Assembly: GCF_000189635.1 (NCBI RefSeq)
Contig: NW_002476567.1
Location: 124,001 to 188,000 of the forward strand
Source: Tetrahymena thermophila SB210
Lineage: Eukaryota > Ciliophora > Oligohymenophorea > Hymenostomatida > Tetrahymenidae
DNA length: 64,000 bases
Direction: 5' to 3'
Shown: in pieces, positions 1 to 12,000 of the stretch
Layout: every line of letters begins with the position of its first letter
How positions within the stretch are numbered: position 1 is the stretch's first letter
The notes under the pieces: generated by a model
Seen by the model: only the letters and a program-made list of their open reading frames with translations
What the model was told of the DNA's origin: nothing
The model's database searches: none
Program-made: the position numbers and the translations under genes

Positions 1-172
1 CCCTTAAAAAATATTAAAACGAAATTAAATTTTCATTTAAATAATGTTATTAATTATTTGTAAAGTGAATATTTACTTACATCAGTCAGTTTTAAAATAG
101 TTAATTTAGAAACACTATTTAAAAATTTCACTTTAAAATAAAATTTTGAAATATTTTAAAATTTAAAATTAG

Positions 173-3100
173 AAAAGAGAAAGTTTAGGTGTTGAGGAAT
201 TTTTTTCTTAACAATGCAGAGTCCAATCTGCGAAGGCTTCTAGGGTAACAACTGTAGCATATATCTGTTATGAAGATTTTTGTTTATTACTAAAGAAATA
301 TTAGCTTGATCTAGAAAAATATAGAATGATTTATGATAGTTTCAACATAAATAGATAAACTGTTAGAGTATTTGTAAGATGTTAAAACTGCTAGGGTATT
401 TCGCATGTTACAAGTGATTGCCCTTATTTATTTTACATTAAAAATTATAAGAAAAACACTTTAAAAGATATAATTTAGGAGGCTAAAAAACCTCATATTC
501 AAACTGAAAGATAGAAATTAGATAAGCTAAGACATGCTAAAAAATTCAACAGCAGAGACCAATAAGCTTATGTTTGGAAGAGACTTTTTGAGTATTTATA
601 CAAAAATTTAGATGACATAGTTTAATTTTACGATGATATGGTCGACATATATAATAATTCACAATAAGAGAGTTAAGATGAAGATGGAGAGGATGATGAT
701 CCTGAAAATGATGATCAAGAATAAAATGATTAGTAAGGAGAGGAAAATCAAAAGATGAAATAAACAGCTACAACTCTTTATAATGACAAAAGCGGTGAAA
801 ATACTCCTTACAAAGCAATAGTTATGTTTAAATCTTAACATCTGAACAAATAAAATAACACCCTTTCGACTAATCTTAATACTGAATTTTCTGATAAATA
901 AAAAGAATAGTTGGCAAAATTTTTTTTTTCATAATAAAATAAAAGTAACAGTGCTATTGATTTTTAGCATCTTGATTAATTTACTCATGTTCCAAGCTAA
1001 TAAGGATAAGAAATTAAAGATAATCCTTAAAATCTTCCTTCTGTAATTTAAAATATGTTTGATGTTTCATAAAAAAAAGATCTGAATCAACCAAACATTT
1101 TCTTAATGGAAAAAGATAATCATTTATATTATGATGGAAAAGTTACTCCAACTAACGCTGATTAAAAAAATCTGCTCTCAGTTAATCACCTTCTTAGCAA
1201 AGATAACACTTCTTTTTCTTTTGCTTAATAGTCATCGTTTTAAAGAGAAGAATAAGAAAATTAAAATTAACACCAAATTCGACTACATTAAAACTCCTCA
1301 AACTCATCAGATAAGAGCAACGTCACATTTATGAACATGAATTAGATGTAAAATTCTAATTTAAATTAAACAAATAATATCATGAATACTCCTTAAATTG
1401 ATCATAAACCTCAAAGCATAGCATTAAATATACCACCAATAAATTTAGATTAACATAAAAAATAAGATGAACACTTTTAATCTAAAAATATAGCTTCAAC
1501 TGAAATAAATTAAAATAACAATAATGCTATATATATTAGTAATATCAACCCTAGTATCAGTCATAATAATTAGTAACCTTAAAGCCATCCTGAAATTCAA
1601 AAAATAGAATCAAACTTTACAAATTTGTAAAGCAATAGCAAAAGTTTAAGCAATATAAACTCTTTAAGTAATTAAAATAGTAATAACACTCCTTAACAAT
1701 CTTCAGCAGTAGATACATTTAAGCGTAAGTCAAGCTATTTTTCTGGTTATAATAAAAGAAAAACAAGTGAAATTAAACGCGATGATCAATCTCATTCAAA
1801 ACTTCTAATGCCAGTAACAAATAATTAGTTTTCAGCAACGATAGACGATTCAAATCCTTCTCATCAAATCCCTCACGGAACATCTAATAATATAAGCTTA
1901 CTAAATTATTATGAGGGAAAAGATAATAAAGCTAGTAATTCAAATAATCTCTAGCCCTCTTCAGGATAAAGCAATATCAATCCCATGTCAAATCTACTTT
2001 TGGAACCAATTTCACCAATAAAGTAGCAAACAAAGTAAGAAAATACAAGTCCTATGCTTTCTATGAATAAAGAAATATTTACTCATTCAGAACTCTAATT
2101 CGACATTTAATCTGATCAGCTTTCTCCAAGAAATAGAAAGTAGCTGTAATTGCTTGAAAAATAAAACCACTAATCTCCTGCTAATAAATTAATTTAGCCT
2201 TACCAAGTTTAGAATTCGTATGATAAAGATAGTAAGAGAAGATAAAACCCTATTTAACCATCTTATGCAAACCTTGATGAATATTTTTACCCATAAAATA
2301 ATCAAAATAGATCACAATAAAATGCTTTAAATCCAGATAGTAACTCAGTTTCAATTAGACTAGATGAATAAGATCAACAATAATAATAATAATTTTAAGA
2401 CAAAAGTATAGAATAAACTCGTTATTAAATCTTATATGAGAACAGTAGTAGAGGTCAGTCAACAAGATAGCTTTCAATAAGAAAAGGTACACATAAAAAC
2501 AATACATTATTAATATTTGGTTAACAGCCTCCTGAAATTGAATAGTAAAATTCTCTCTAGTAAACTTAGTAAAGCACAAAAAACTATGAAGAGAATTACA
2601 ATACTAGCTAAAGCTATTTGTAAAATTATAATTTTCCTGAAACAGCAAACGATTACCATCCTTCTCACTAAGGAAGAAAAAAATCTAGCAAAACAACTCA
2701 AAATGAATTATGGAATGAAAAAATAAATTCTCTTCAAAATGATTATAAAAAAGAACTCATGTAAAATTATTTACAGAATAATAGGAGCTCTTAAAGAAAT
2801 ATAAGGTCTCAAAGAAACATAGAGATATAAAGTAGAAAGAATAGGAGAGATGATTCGATTACTAAGACCTAGATACAATAGTTGTAAAGTGAAATACTTA
2901 GTCAGAGCTAAGAATACCCTAAAGAAGCTTTGCCTGGTCTGTATAAAAACTAATCTGCTAAAGTAAAAATGCCAACAGCTATTCATCCACAGTCATAATT
3001 TTAAATTTAATAAATCCAACTTTATGATTAAAAAATTCATAGTAATAAGAAGCTTTTACTAGAAACATTAAATCATAAAAATTAAAGTTTATCAAACATA

Positions 3101-3655
3101 AGGCTGAATACAAACCATCGCTCTTCCTCACATTATACAAAGCAACATAGTATTATAAAAAGTGGAGAGCATTAGCCATTAGACTTAGAAGCAAATAATA
3201 ATCAGTCATTTGATAATAGGACTTAAAGATTCTAAAGGAAATTTACAAATAAAAAGATATCATTTAAGATTACTGAAGATCCAAATATGCCTCGTGATAA
3301 TTAAAGAAACCATACTATTTAATCTAATAGCTTAATTCAAACATAAACATTAGCACCTTAATATAACTTAATGGATGAATAAGATGATGAATATAATCAC
3401 AATTCTGAAGATGATTAGTATAAATTCTCATTAATCCTTGAATTTGACAGCATGAAATCCTACAATGCATATTTCCCATGGAATAATTTTTCAAATGTAA
3501 TCAAATCCAAATAAGGTTTTAAGAAAAAAAAGAAGAACGAAATGCTTACTTTGTTTAGCACCAAACAAATGACAAAAGCTGTAAGAACTAAGGTATTATC
3601 AAGGGTAGATAGAGATAATAGCTCAGCAAATATTAGTAAAACATAAATTAAATGA
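173..3655 (+). CDS. C-terminal part of a cyclic-nucleotide-binding K+ channel (gene 1 of 4)
   Basis: Last exon of a gene whose 5' part lies left of the window: 1,160 codons read with TAA/TAG as Gln and ending at TGA. The acceptor is the AG at 171-172. The exon opens with the end of a cyclic-nucleotide-binding domain (KRESLGVEEFF, aligning with KGDMFGQLEFF of the fourth channel). About 70 residues on is a CCHC zinc knuckle, C-x2-C-x4-H-x4-C, at 380-421. Then come an acidic stretch and roughly 900 residues of Q/N/S-rich low complexity. Near the end is the motif KSYNAYFPWNN (about 3,442-3,490), followed by a Lys-rich tail. The same knuckle and terminal motif occur in the three complete channels downstream, which is why I assign it to that family although no pore is in view. 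It acts presumably in the plasma or ciliary membrane with the tail in the cytosol; the channel function is inferred from its paralogues. Confidence 0.85.
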
Positions 3656-4073
3656 AATGCAATTATTTTAATAGAACTTATTTGAAATAAATTTTACATT
3701 TGTATTTTACCAATTAAAGATTTTTTGTAAACATTTGTAATTAATAAAATCAAATTCTCATAAAATCCATAGATAAATAAACTTAATCAATCATTAAAAA
3801 AGTAAGCATACTTAAAAAAAATTTATCAATTTAAATTAAAAAAATTATTTCAAAATATAAATCATATATTAATGTACAATTTTGTGTCAAGCAATTTAGA
3901 AACTTTCAAAAAAAGATTCTTTATTTTTTTTAGTTGCTATTTTTCAACTTAGCTAGCTAACTACAAAATATGATATCTATATAGCAGTTTTTTTTTAAGA
4001 AAATTGAATATATAAATACCTTGCTAATTCATTCTAATTAATTAAGATTCTCTGTAAGTAAGCTTAAATATAA
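3656..4073. other. Intergenic AT-rich stretch downstream of channel gene 1
   Basis: Non-coding sequence of about 420 bp, dominated by A and T runs. A TATA-like run (tatataaata) lies near 4,009-4,018, upstream of an ATG at 4,074, but in DNA this AT-rich it is weak evidence for a promoter. No RNA gene seen. Confidence 0.6.
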
Positions 4074-4340
4074 ATGGCTACTATTGGCAATCTATCTCTT
4101 ATTAAGATTATTTACTATCATTTGTAACGACACATAAAAATTCAAAAAATTTGCAATTTTAAACCTAAAAAAAAAACTACTAATTATTCAATAAGAGATG
4201 TTAGTAAATAGATTAGATTCTAATTTAAAAAATATGATTTCCATATAAATGGAAACAAACGAGGGTCTCCTAAAGCTTAAGAAACACTTTTAGATAAAAG
4301 AGTATTTGAATTTTAAAAGGTATCCATGAAATAAAAATTA
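4074..4340 (+). CDS. Possible short gene or first exon, unrecognised
   Basis: With ciliate code an ATG at 4,074 opens a frame that continues past 4,900 without TGA. Its first ~85 codons look protein-like: basic, mixed composition, stretches such as NYSIRDVSKQIRFQFKKYDF and NKRGSPKAQETLLDKRVF, and locally richer in G and C than the flanks. After about 4,340 the reading becomes Ile/Leu/Asn/Gln-rich in the way of translated AT-rich spacer, so the end given is only where the coding look fades. No family recognised. It converges on the minus-strand Vint gene. It could be a real basic protein, an exon of a gene whose other exons I cannot see, or chance, since TGA is rare in such DNA. Confidence 0.25.
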
Positions 4341-4893
4341 TAAATTATTATTATTATTAAATTGGATTTTTATCATTTTATGTTATATAGAGGTATGTTT
4401 TAAAAATAATTTAATATACTTTAACAATATATTCCTCAAATTATTTTTATTGTTATCTATTTCATATAAATAACAAATAAAGCATCTTTATAGATTGAAA
4501 GAGTATAAAATTCATTAAAAAACTAGTTTTTATCATTTTTACAAAGTAATTTTATTTCAACAAATATAAAGTTGAGAATAATAATAATAATTTAAGAATT
4601 TATAAATTTAATTTACATTTGTTTAATTGTTATAACTGAATAAATTAAAAGTAGATTAATTAATTAAATTTACAGCTTATTTAAATATTTTGTAAACTAT
4701 TAGTTTAATAAAGATGGCACTTTGTATTTATGTAATAGCTAGTCATTTTTAAATCTCTATTTCAAAATTATTTCAGAAAATCATCTTGATACAAAACATA
4801 CATAACTCAGTACATAATATTTTTTATATTATTTTCCTAAACTAATTCATTCAACATAAATGAAATAAAAAAAATTTAATTTTTTTTATCAAT
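4341..4893. other. AT-rich stretch 3' of the Vint gene
   Basis: About 550 bp of A/T-rich sequence between the possible short gene and the stop of the minus-strand Vint gene. Nothing recognisable apart from simple (atta)n and poly-A/T runs. It probably includes the 3' untranslated region of the Vint gene. Confidence 0.5.
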
Positions 4894-7266
4894 TCAAACA
4901 ATAATTTGATAGTTTTAGATATTTTCAATAGATAATTAATTCTTAATATTTTATTTTAAGCCAATAACAAGAGTTGTGGTGGGATCCCTTATCATGCAAT
5001 CAGTAGAAAGAGTAACATAGCCATTTTCCCATCCAATCATTTTCTTTAGTTCGGTTATTATTTTTTCTGTACCAAAGAAATCATGTTTTACGATTTCTTC
5101 TTAGAAATTATGAGCATAGGTTACACATTCTATTCCATTAATCTCCATCGAATGGCCGCTTTCAAGTAAAAAGCTATAAATAAAGTCACATTCTCTAAGT
5201 TCAGTTGGTTTTAATTAACAAGGGAATTACCAGATACCATTTACTCTTATAGGGTGGTATGGAGTAATTATGAGTCCATCTTCGAATTCAACAAAGTAAG
5301 CTTGATTGTTTAAGCATGGTGTTTTCACTACACAAGATACTTTTGCTTCGACTCCATTAATGGCTGGACTAGCTATGAGATCACCTTTTCTAATATCCAT
5401 AACTTTTTTGATATCTCCGTTTGCCATTTTGACTAAACAGTTACCATCAAAGCAAGGAGCGCTATTATTATAGTAAGAAGCCATATTTACCGACTTTGGT
5501 GCTTAACCTTACTTTTTAATTGAAGGTTTAGGTGGAGGTATTTTTAAGAAAGCTTCATCAGCTTTATCTCTTATTTAGTTAAATAATTTTCCTCCATAAT
5601 GTTACACACCAGGGTCTTTAAAGTTATTGCATTGTTAAATTTAATGAGCTCTAAGGAGTGAAGGGAGGTAGTGACGGCCCCACTTTTGATAATAATCATT
5701 TACAGATATGGCCTCTGTTACTTAGCCTGCTAAATCTTTAACTAAATCCTATATGAATTTATTTTACTTGCTTAATTGATGGCTACTTATGTTATTTATA
5801 TGCTATTTAATAATATTTTATGATTCACCTCTATTTCCAGTCTTAAAAAGAGTCATCGCTTTTCTAATTGCTTCTACTGATTCAAGTCTGAAAACGTCAA
5901 CCATAACTTCGTTTTCTTATTAGCTGATATCAGATGAGGATGCTGATATTTCTTCAGGTTATTTGTGTGTTGATGAAGTCCTATATTTTAAGGTAGCTGT
6001 GATGTAAGGTTTATTAGAGTTATTATTCACATTCTTCATAGTAACTACTATATCTTTTGATTGTCCATATTATAAAGTACCTATATTAATATTTAAACCC
6101 CACGAACATCTTTAGTAGTCGTAGTTTCCTAAAACAGTTTCTTTGTTTAAAATGTTTTTGGCTTATTCTTCTTCTATCAATACTTCTTCAAATTAAGCTC
6201 CATTGCTATTCTCAATACAAAGTACTGCATCTACAGCTAAAGTTGTCATTAAATTGCTTAGAGCATTTACAAATACTGTGCCTACAAATTATCCATCTGG
6301 AATAAATGCAAATGAGCCTCTTCCTTCAATAGCAAGCTAATCTAATAGTTCGCTATCTAGGTTATAACCAAATCCAAATGTACTTATAGAACAATTAACA
6401 TCATTTTCTTCTTTGTACTTTTTAAGCATTGGCAGATGTCCACGAGGAGGAATAACATTAGGCTAGCCATCAGTGAATAGTAAAATTTATGAGAAAGCTA
6501 CTCTTTATTCTCCCTTCTATATACTCTACTATTATCCAGCTTTAACAACCTCTAAAGCTTAGTAGATACCATCCCAAATATTAGTGGAGTCCAAGGGAAT
6601 AAGCTTCTCTAACTCTTTAATTGCATGATTTCTTCCATTTTCATTCATAGGAGTTAAATCTGTTATTTTGTAGGCGTTAGTGTGAAATGCTACTAAAGAA
6701 AGTCTATCTCTCTCGTCTAAGTTATTAATTATAGTCTTTACTGAGTGCTTTACCAAGTCAAGGATAGTGAGGCCATTACTCTCAATGTCACCTTTAGAGT
6801 TCTTAATTTTAGCCTCATCAGACATAGATCCTGAAACATCAATAACACAGCAAATATCACAAGCGGAGCGTTATTAACCTTCAGGGGTCTTAATACTAAT
6901 TTTAACTTAGTCATTGAATCTATTGATTTGAAGTTTTAGTTGAGAGGAGTTGCTCTAATTGTTACTTCCTTCAACTTAGATATTGTTGTTATCATTTTTA
7001 TTTTCTTCTTCAGCAACTAACTTAAGATCCCTGAATCTATTTTCATCTGTAATTAAATGTCTTACTTAATCGATTTCTTGTTTTAAGGCTATATTATCTT
7101 GAATTTGATTATGCTTTAAAGGTTGCTTTGTGATTGGTGAATGACCCATATCCATAACATACTTTATGATACAAGATTTTTCATAATTATATCCATCTTC
7201 GCATTGAGCTGGTTAGTACATAATCTGCTTATTTAAAGGGCAGAAATAACGATCAGGAAACTCCAT
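4894..7266 (-). CDS. U-box / von Willebrand A / Vint (Hint) domain protein
   Basis: Intronless, 790 aa, ATG at 7,266-7,264 and TGA at 4,896-4,894. Residues ~5-60 form a U-box: RYFCPLNKQIM, then CEDGYNYEKSCI, then SPITKQPL, the fold that recruits E2 ubiquitin enzymes. A von Willebrand A domain follows with a complete MIDAS: D143-x-S-x-S147 (DVSGSM), Thr228 (DSTNIWDG) and Asp266 (LFTDG). After a helical middle region with the conserved-looking KWGRHYLPSLLRAHQ comes a C-terminal Hint domain of the Vint type: Cys605 (PCFDGNCLV), the TPYHP block with His671, and the VTYAHN block ending His719-Asn720. Hint domains self-cleave at the Cys; here the residue after HN is Phe, so no +1 nucleophile for splicing is seen. 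vWA-Hint (Vint) proteins are known from ciliates. Expected role: a cytosolic, possibly self-processing E3-like protein; targets unknown. It sits in opposite orientation inside the channel array. Confidence 0.9.
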
Positions 7267-9015
7267 TTTATTGTGTTAGGTAATTGATTCTTTTTTATTT
7301 ATGATTATTAATTTATGATTATAAGTTTTTAGTTGTTTGATATCTTTTTGTTATGTTTATATATGTAGAAGAATCTTATCATAAGCTAATTAATTCTGAT
7401 AAGATTTATTACTAAAAGATTAAAGGCATCTACTTGAATATAAGAATAGAAAGTTAAAAAGTTGTGAATATTTATTTACCTAAATCATTATATAAATTCA
7501 TATAGAAAATTTTTTATCTTAATTTATTGAATCCGTAGGAACATCATCAAAATTTATACTTTTACCTTTCAATAATATTGAGTTATCAAAATAGAAACAA
7601 ATATTTATTTAATTTAAAAAAAACATGTAAAATAAATTTTTAAAAGTAGTAAAATTTGATAAAATTTTAAAGAAGAAAATAAATAAAAGAAGAAGATTCT
7701 TCAGCTTTGAAATATCCTTTCAGTGAATTAATTTATGCAGGTTAATCATTTACAAATTAAAATTTTTAATTATTAAATAATAAAGGATAAATCAAAAAAT
7801 AAAGAAAGTATTTTAAATAATTATTTTTTTAATATTAAATTTAAGTTTTCCTCACATCTTTTTCTAGAATTTGTATTTTTGAGTAATTTAGGTAGTTTAT
7901 TTTCATTTTACTTTAATAATATTATTAATTTATTAATTTGTAGATTAATTTACTTTAGAGAGGAGAATAAAAAAATTAAGTGAACAAATTTTATTTAAAT
8001 TTTAAGAATAAAAGCATAAATAATTATTTGCATTTTTGATACAAAAATACATAAAAAATCAATATAAAAGACTTGTAGATAAATAAAATTTTAGATTGGG
8101 TCTGGGGCCCATTCAGGATAAGCAGCAAAAAATAAAATGTATAATTAACAAATATTTAGATATCTTTTGAATGAAAAAAATAAAATATTTTTTTGGAATT
8201 GTAAACTATCTTTTTTTTGATCTTTTCCTTGAATTTATGTTTTTGAATAATTTAGATATTTGTTATAATTTTATTATCAATTTATTAATAAAAGAAAATA
8301 ATTTATGAGTAGGAATTTGTGATTTAGTAAAATAAAAAAAATTAAATAAACAATTTTTTAATAAAAATTAAATTAATAAAAGCTCAATTATTTGCATTTA
8401 TGATAAAGACTTGAATGAATAATAAATTAAAAATATTTATAAATGAATTATTAGCTCAAAATAATGATCAAAAAATAATAATTTTTAATTTACTAAACAA
8501 AATTTCAAATTAAATTAATTTATTAGCAAAAAAATTAATAGAAAAATACTAAAAACATAGCATAAGTAAATACTTTAGCATCATCAATAAATATTATATT
8601 GTCAATGATGTTAAACGAAAAAAAATATAATCAAAACATAAAATAGATTTGTTAATTATATTTGATTAGTGTGAAATATTTTATTTTTCTCGATGATTAA
8701 TAAAGTATTTTATTTAAAGTATTTAAAAAATGTTTAATTTTATTAATAAAATTTTATGATTGAGTTAATATTAAAATAATCTAAATGCATACATTTTGTA
8801 AGTTTATTTATTTATAAAAATAATTTAATTTTTTAGATTAGTTAGTTGTGATAATAGTAATCTAATAGTTAAATATAAACACTTTTTTCTTATGTTATAC
8901 ATAGTAAGAAATTATTAATATTAATATTTTCTTCTTAATAATATTTATTCCTACTTGATTTAATCAATTAAATATAAAAAGTAGAACAAACTAGGTTAAA
9001 TTAAATAAATATATT
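7267..9015. other. Intergenic region between the Vint gene and channel gene 2
   Basis: About 1.75 kb of divergent intergenic DNA that must carry the promoters of both flanking genes. It is extremely AT-rich except for a short GC-rich island at about 8,094-8,128 (including ggtctggggcccattcagga). It contains an imperfect direct duplication annotated separately. No open frame of protein-like character and no tRNA-like structure were seen on either strand. Confidence 0.6.
7860..8430. repeat. Imperfect direct duplication, unit about 365 bp
   Basis: Two diverged copies, about 7,860-8,085 and 8,225-8,425, keep the same blocks in the same order: TTGAATTT/AGAATTTG followed by TTTTTGAnTAATTTAGnTA, then TTTATTAAT, then AATAAAAAAATTAAnTnAACAA, then AATAAAAGC, then ATTATTTGCATTTnTGATA, then AAGACTTG. 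The order of blocks makes chance similarity in AT-rich DNA unlikely. No coding capacity. The GC-rich island lies at the end of copy 1 and is missing from copy 2. Confidence 0.55.
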
Positions 9016-12000
9016 ATGAGAACACTCTCAGTAGATTTTAGTTTGAATTAATAACTTGAAAATAGCCTATAAAATTTGTAAAATTAACAAAGCAACTTAA
9101 ACACAACAAAATAGATAGATTATAATAGTCCTGATGATAAAAATAACTCATTTATATAATTTAACTAAAGCAGATATTTCAATATTAGTTAAGATGTGCC
9201 AATGATTGGATAGCTATAAAAAAACTCTTTATTAAAAAATTAAAAAGAACATATGAAAATAGGTTTAGAAGGAGACGCCCCACTAAATTCTAACTCTGTT
9301 ATAAATAGCATAGATTAATTTTCAAAGACCAAGATTGGTGGTTTTTAAAATAAGCCAATACACAATGTTGCAAAATCTTTGCATTAGTTTGAAGAGAATT
9401 AAAATTTAGATGCAGAAATGGCAAAAAATAACGAATAATAAAAAATATAAATTTCTAACTCAAAATTAGATAAAGTTGGAGGACAGGAAAAAATTCAGTA
9501 AATATTAAAATGTCTCTTCACAGATAAAAAATAAAAGACCGCTAATTCTGTAGTTACTAAAAATTTATCATGGAATTAAAGTTTTTTAATTTCAAGATTC
9601 ATATACAAAATGAAAAAAATGATTTAGGGCAGAACTCTTACAAATTTGACAATAAACAAACTAAATATGATTGGAGATGTCTGCACATTAAATAGTAATT
9701 AAATATCATCATCCATATGGTTATAGCAAAATGTATTTTCTTAAACATAATATTTAAAATATATTTATTTGTTTATAAAAAAAGAGCCATATTCATAGAA
9801 GCTACTTCTAATTTTGGAAAATAAGTAAAATAGTTAATTAATAATTAAAGTAATGAATTTTATTTATTAATTTACTTAGTGGATTTGTTACAAACCATTG
9901 AGATTCAAATACCAGTTATAGAGCCAGTAAAATTTCAATTTATTATAAATAATAATAAATTATATTTTTTTCTAAATAAACTAGGATTCCTTTATTTCGC
10001 TGATTACTTCTTTCATATTTTTCATATCATCACTTCTACTTATAATACTAACTCCAATGGAAGTCGCTTTCGAACCTTTCTATTAACAAAACTAAAATTT
10101 TTTGAACTATATCCATTTATTTATCTATGCAGTATTAATTTTAGAGATATTAGTTTGCCTCAACACTGTAAAATTGAAATTTTTTATAGGACATTGATCA
10201 AATATAATTTATTTGAAAAAAGGGTATCTACAAGAAAGGAGCAATAATTATGAATAGAAAAGTCATTTTATAGAAATACTTATCTTCGAGATTTATGTAA
10301 AATTTTTTGAGATTTTTTATTATAAATTAAAATAAATAAAATATAAATAAATAGAATAGACTTTTTAATATTATTTATTATAACTATGTCTCTGAGATAA
10401 GAAAATTTGGGTGAAATTAGGCTTTTACTAATAGTCAGATTAACTAATCTAAAATAACTCTATGAATAAATCGAGTAGTTTTATCAGCTTACTCAAAATT
10501 AAATTGCAGTTTCATAGTTTATTAAACTTCTATCTTTTATCATTATGGCAAGCCATATCTTTGGATGCATGTAATATTTTTTTATTTTATTTTAAACTAT
10601 AAAATTTTTGTAACTTTAGGTTTTATATTATTGGAAAAGATAATCAAGATTAAAAAAATTGGGTCACCATTACTGGAATAAATCAGCTCTCTTGGTTTGA
10701 ATAGTATATAGCTTCTGTTTATTGGAGCATGGTAACTATTTGTACTGTGGGATATGGAGATATTGTACCTACTAACGCAAGTAATATTAGATATAAAATT
10801 TAAAAAATAAATGCTAAATTTAAAACAGGATTATTAATAATTTATACTCAATATTTTAAATGACTAATTTTTAATAGGATAAAATAAATAAAAAAAATAT
10901 TTTAAACTTTTTATTGAATATTATTTAATCCAAACGAAAATTAAAGAATTTTTATTAATAGGAGAAAGGATATTTGTTTATTTTGTTATATTAATTAGCT
11001 CAACAATTACTGGCTATGCAATCAATAAAGTAGGTGAAATTTTGGATTAATTTGATATCCATTAAAGGAAAGTTAAATAAAATATGATTGAAGTCAGTCG
11101 ACACTTAAAATCTATTAATATATCTAAATTTCTCTAGCTCAAGATAAAAAAATAACTTGAATTTCTATTTCAGTAGTAATAAAAATAAAATATAGAAGGT
11201 TAAATGATACTTGAAAATATTAGCTATAATTTATAGTGCCAATATAAATTAGACGTTTATAGCAAGCTTTTAAAAAGTAAAGAGGAGTTGAAAAATATTT
11301 TTTCTGACTAGTTTATTGATGAGATTAGTTTGAAAATTGAAGAAAAGACATTTATGCCTGAAGAAATTATTTATACCAAAGGAGATCCTTCAGATAAGTT
11401 CTTTATTATAATTGAAGGAAAGGGTATTAAATAATTAATTAATTAATTAATTAACTAAATTATATAATATATTGAAACTATTTTTATGATATTTATATAT
11501 TTAGTTGAGCTATTGCCCATAGAATCTTAATTAAAGTAGCAAATATCTCCAAGTCTAATTTAATTTTTACATGTAACTTAAGTCAATCAATTAATTTTTT
11601 TAAATCCAATTTTTTCTAATTTTTTTGAATGAACAGAAAGGAGATATCTTTGGATATGAAGATTTTATTTGCCAAAATACAAGAAAATTCATAGCAGTCT
11701 CGAAAACAAAAACATATGCAGGGTTAGTTTCTTACTAACAATTTTATGACATCCTGAAAAAATATTCAAAAGAATATGTAATTTATTTGAAATTAAATAT
11801 TTGCATTTTTTATCAACCAGGCTTTTATTAATAAATGAAACTATTTTAGAAAAATGAACATTTCTTGTTTATTTTATCTCTTTATTGAATCTTAAACTTA
11901 TACATTTCATTTTCATTTTAAAACTATCTTTAAGATTAATTAAGGGTGATACTTAAAAATAAATGATGAAATAAAATTGTTAAATATTAATAGGAAATAT

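Noticed and set aside
1..172. A further upstream exon of channel gene 1 inside the window
   Set aside because: No stretch has protein character or a convincing donor. The region reads as intron up to the AG at 171-172.
10168..10189. A 22-nt intron (GT...TATAG) after S2 of channel gene 2
   Set aside because: It breaks the frame. Extending to the AG at 10,221-10,222 gives a 55-nt intron, restores YKKGAII and matches the paralogues.
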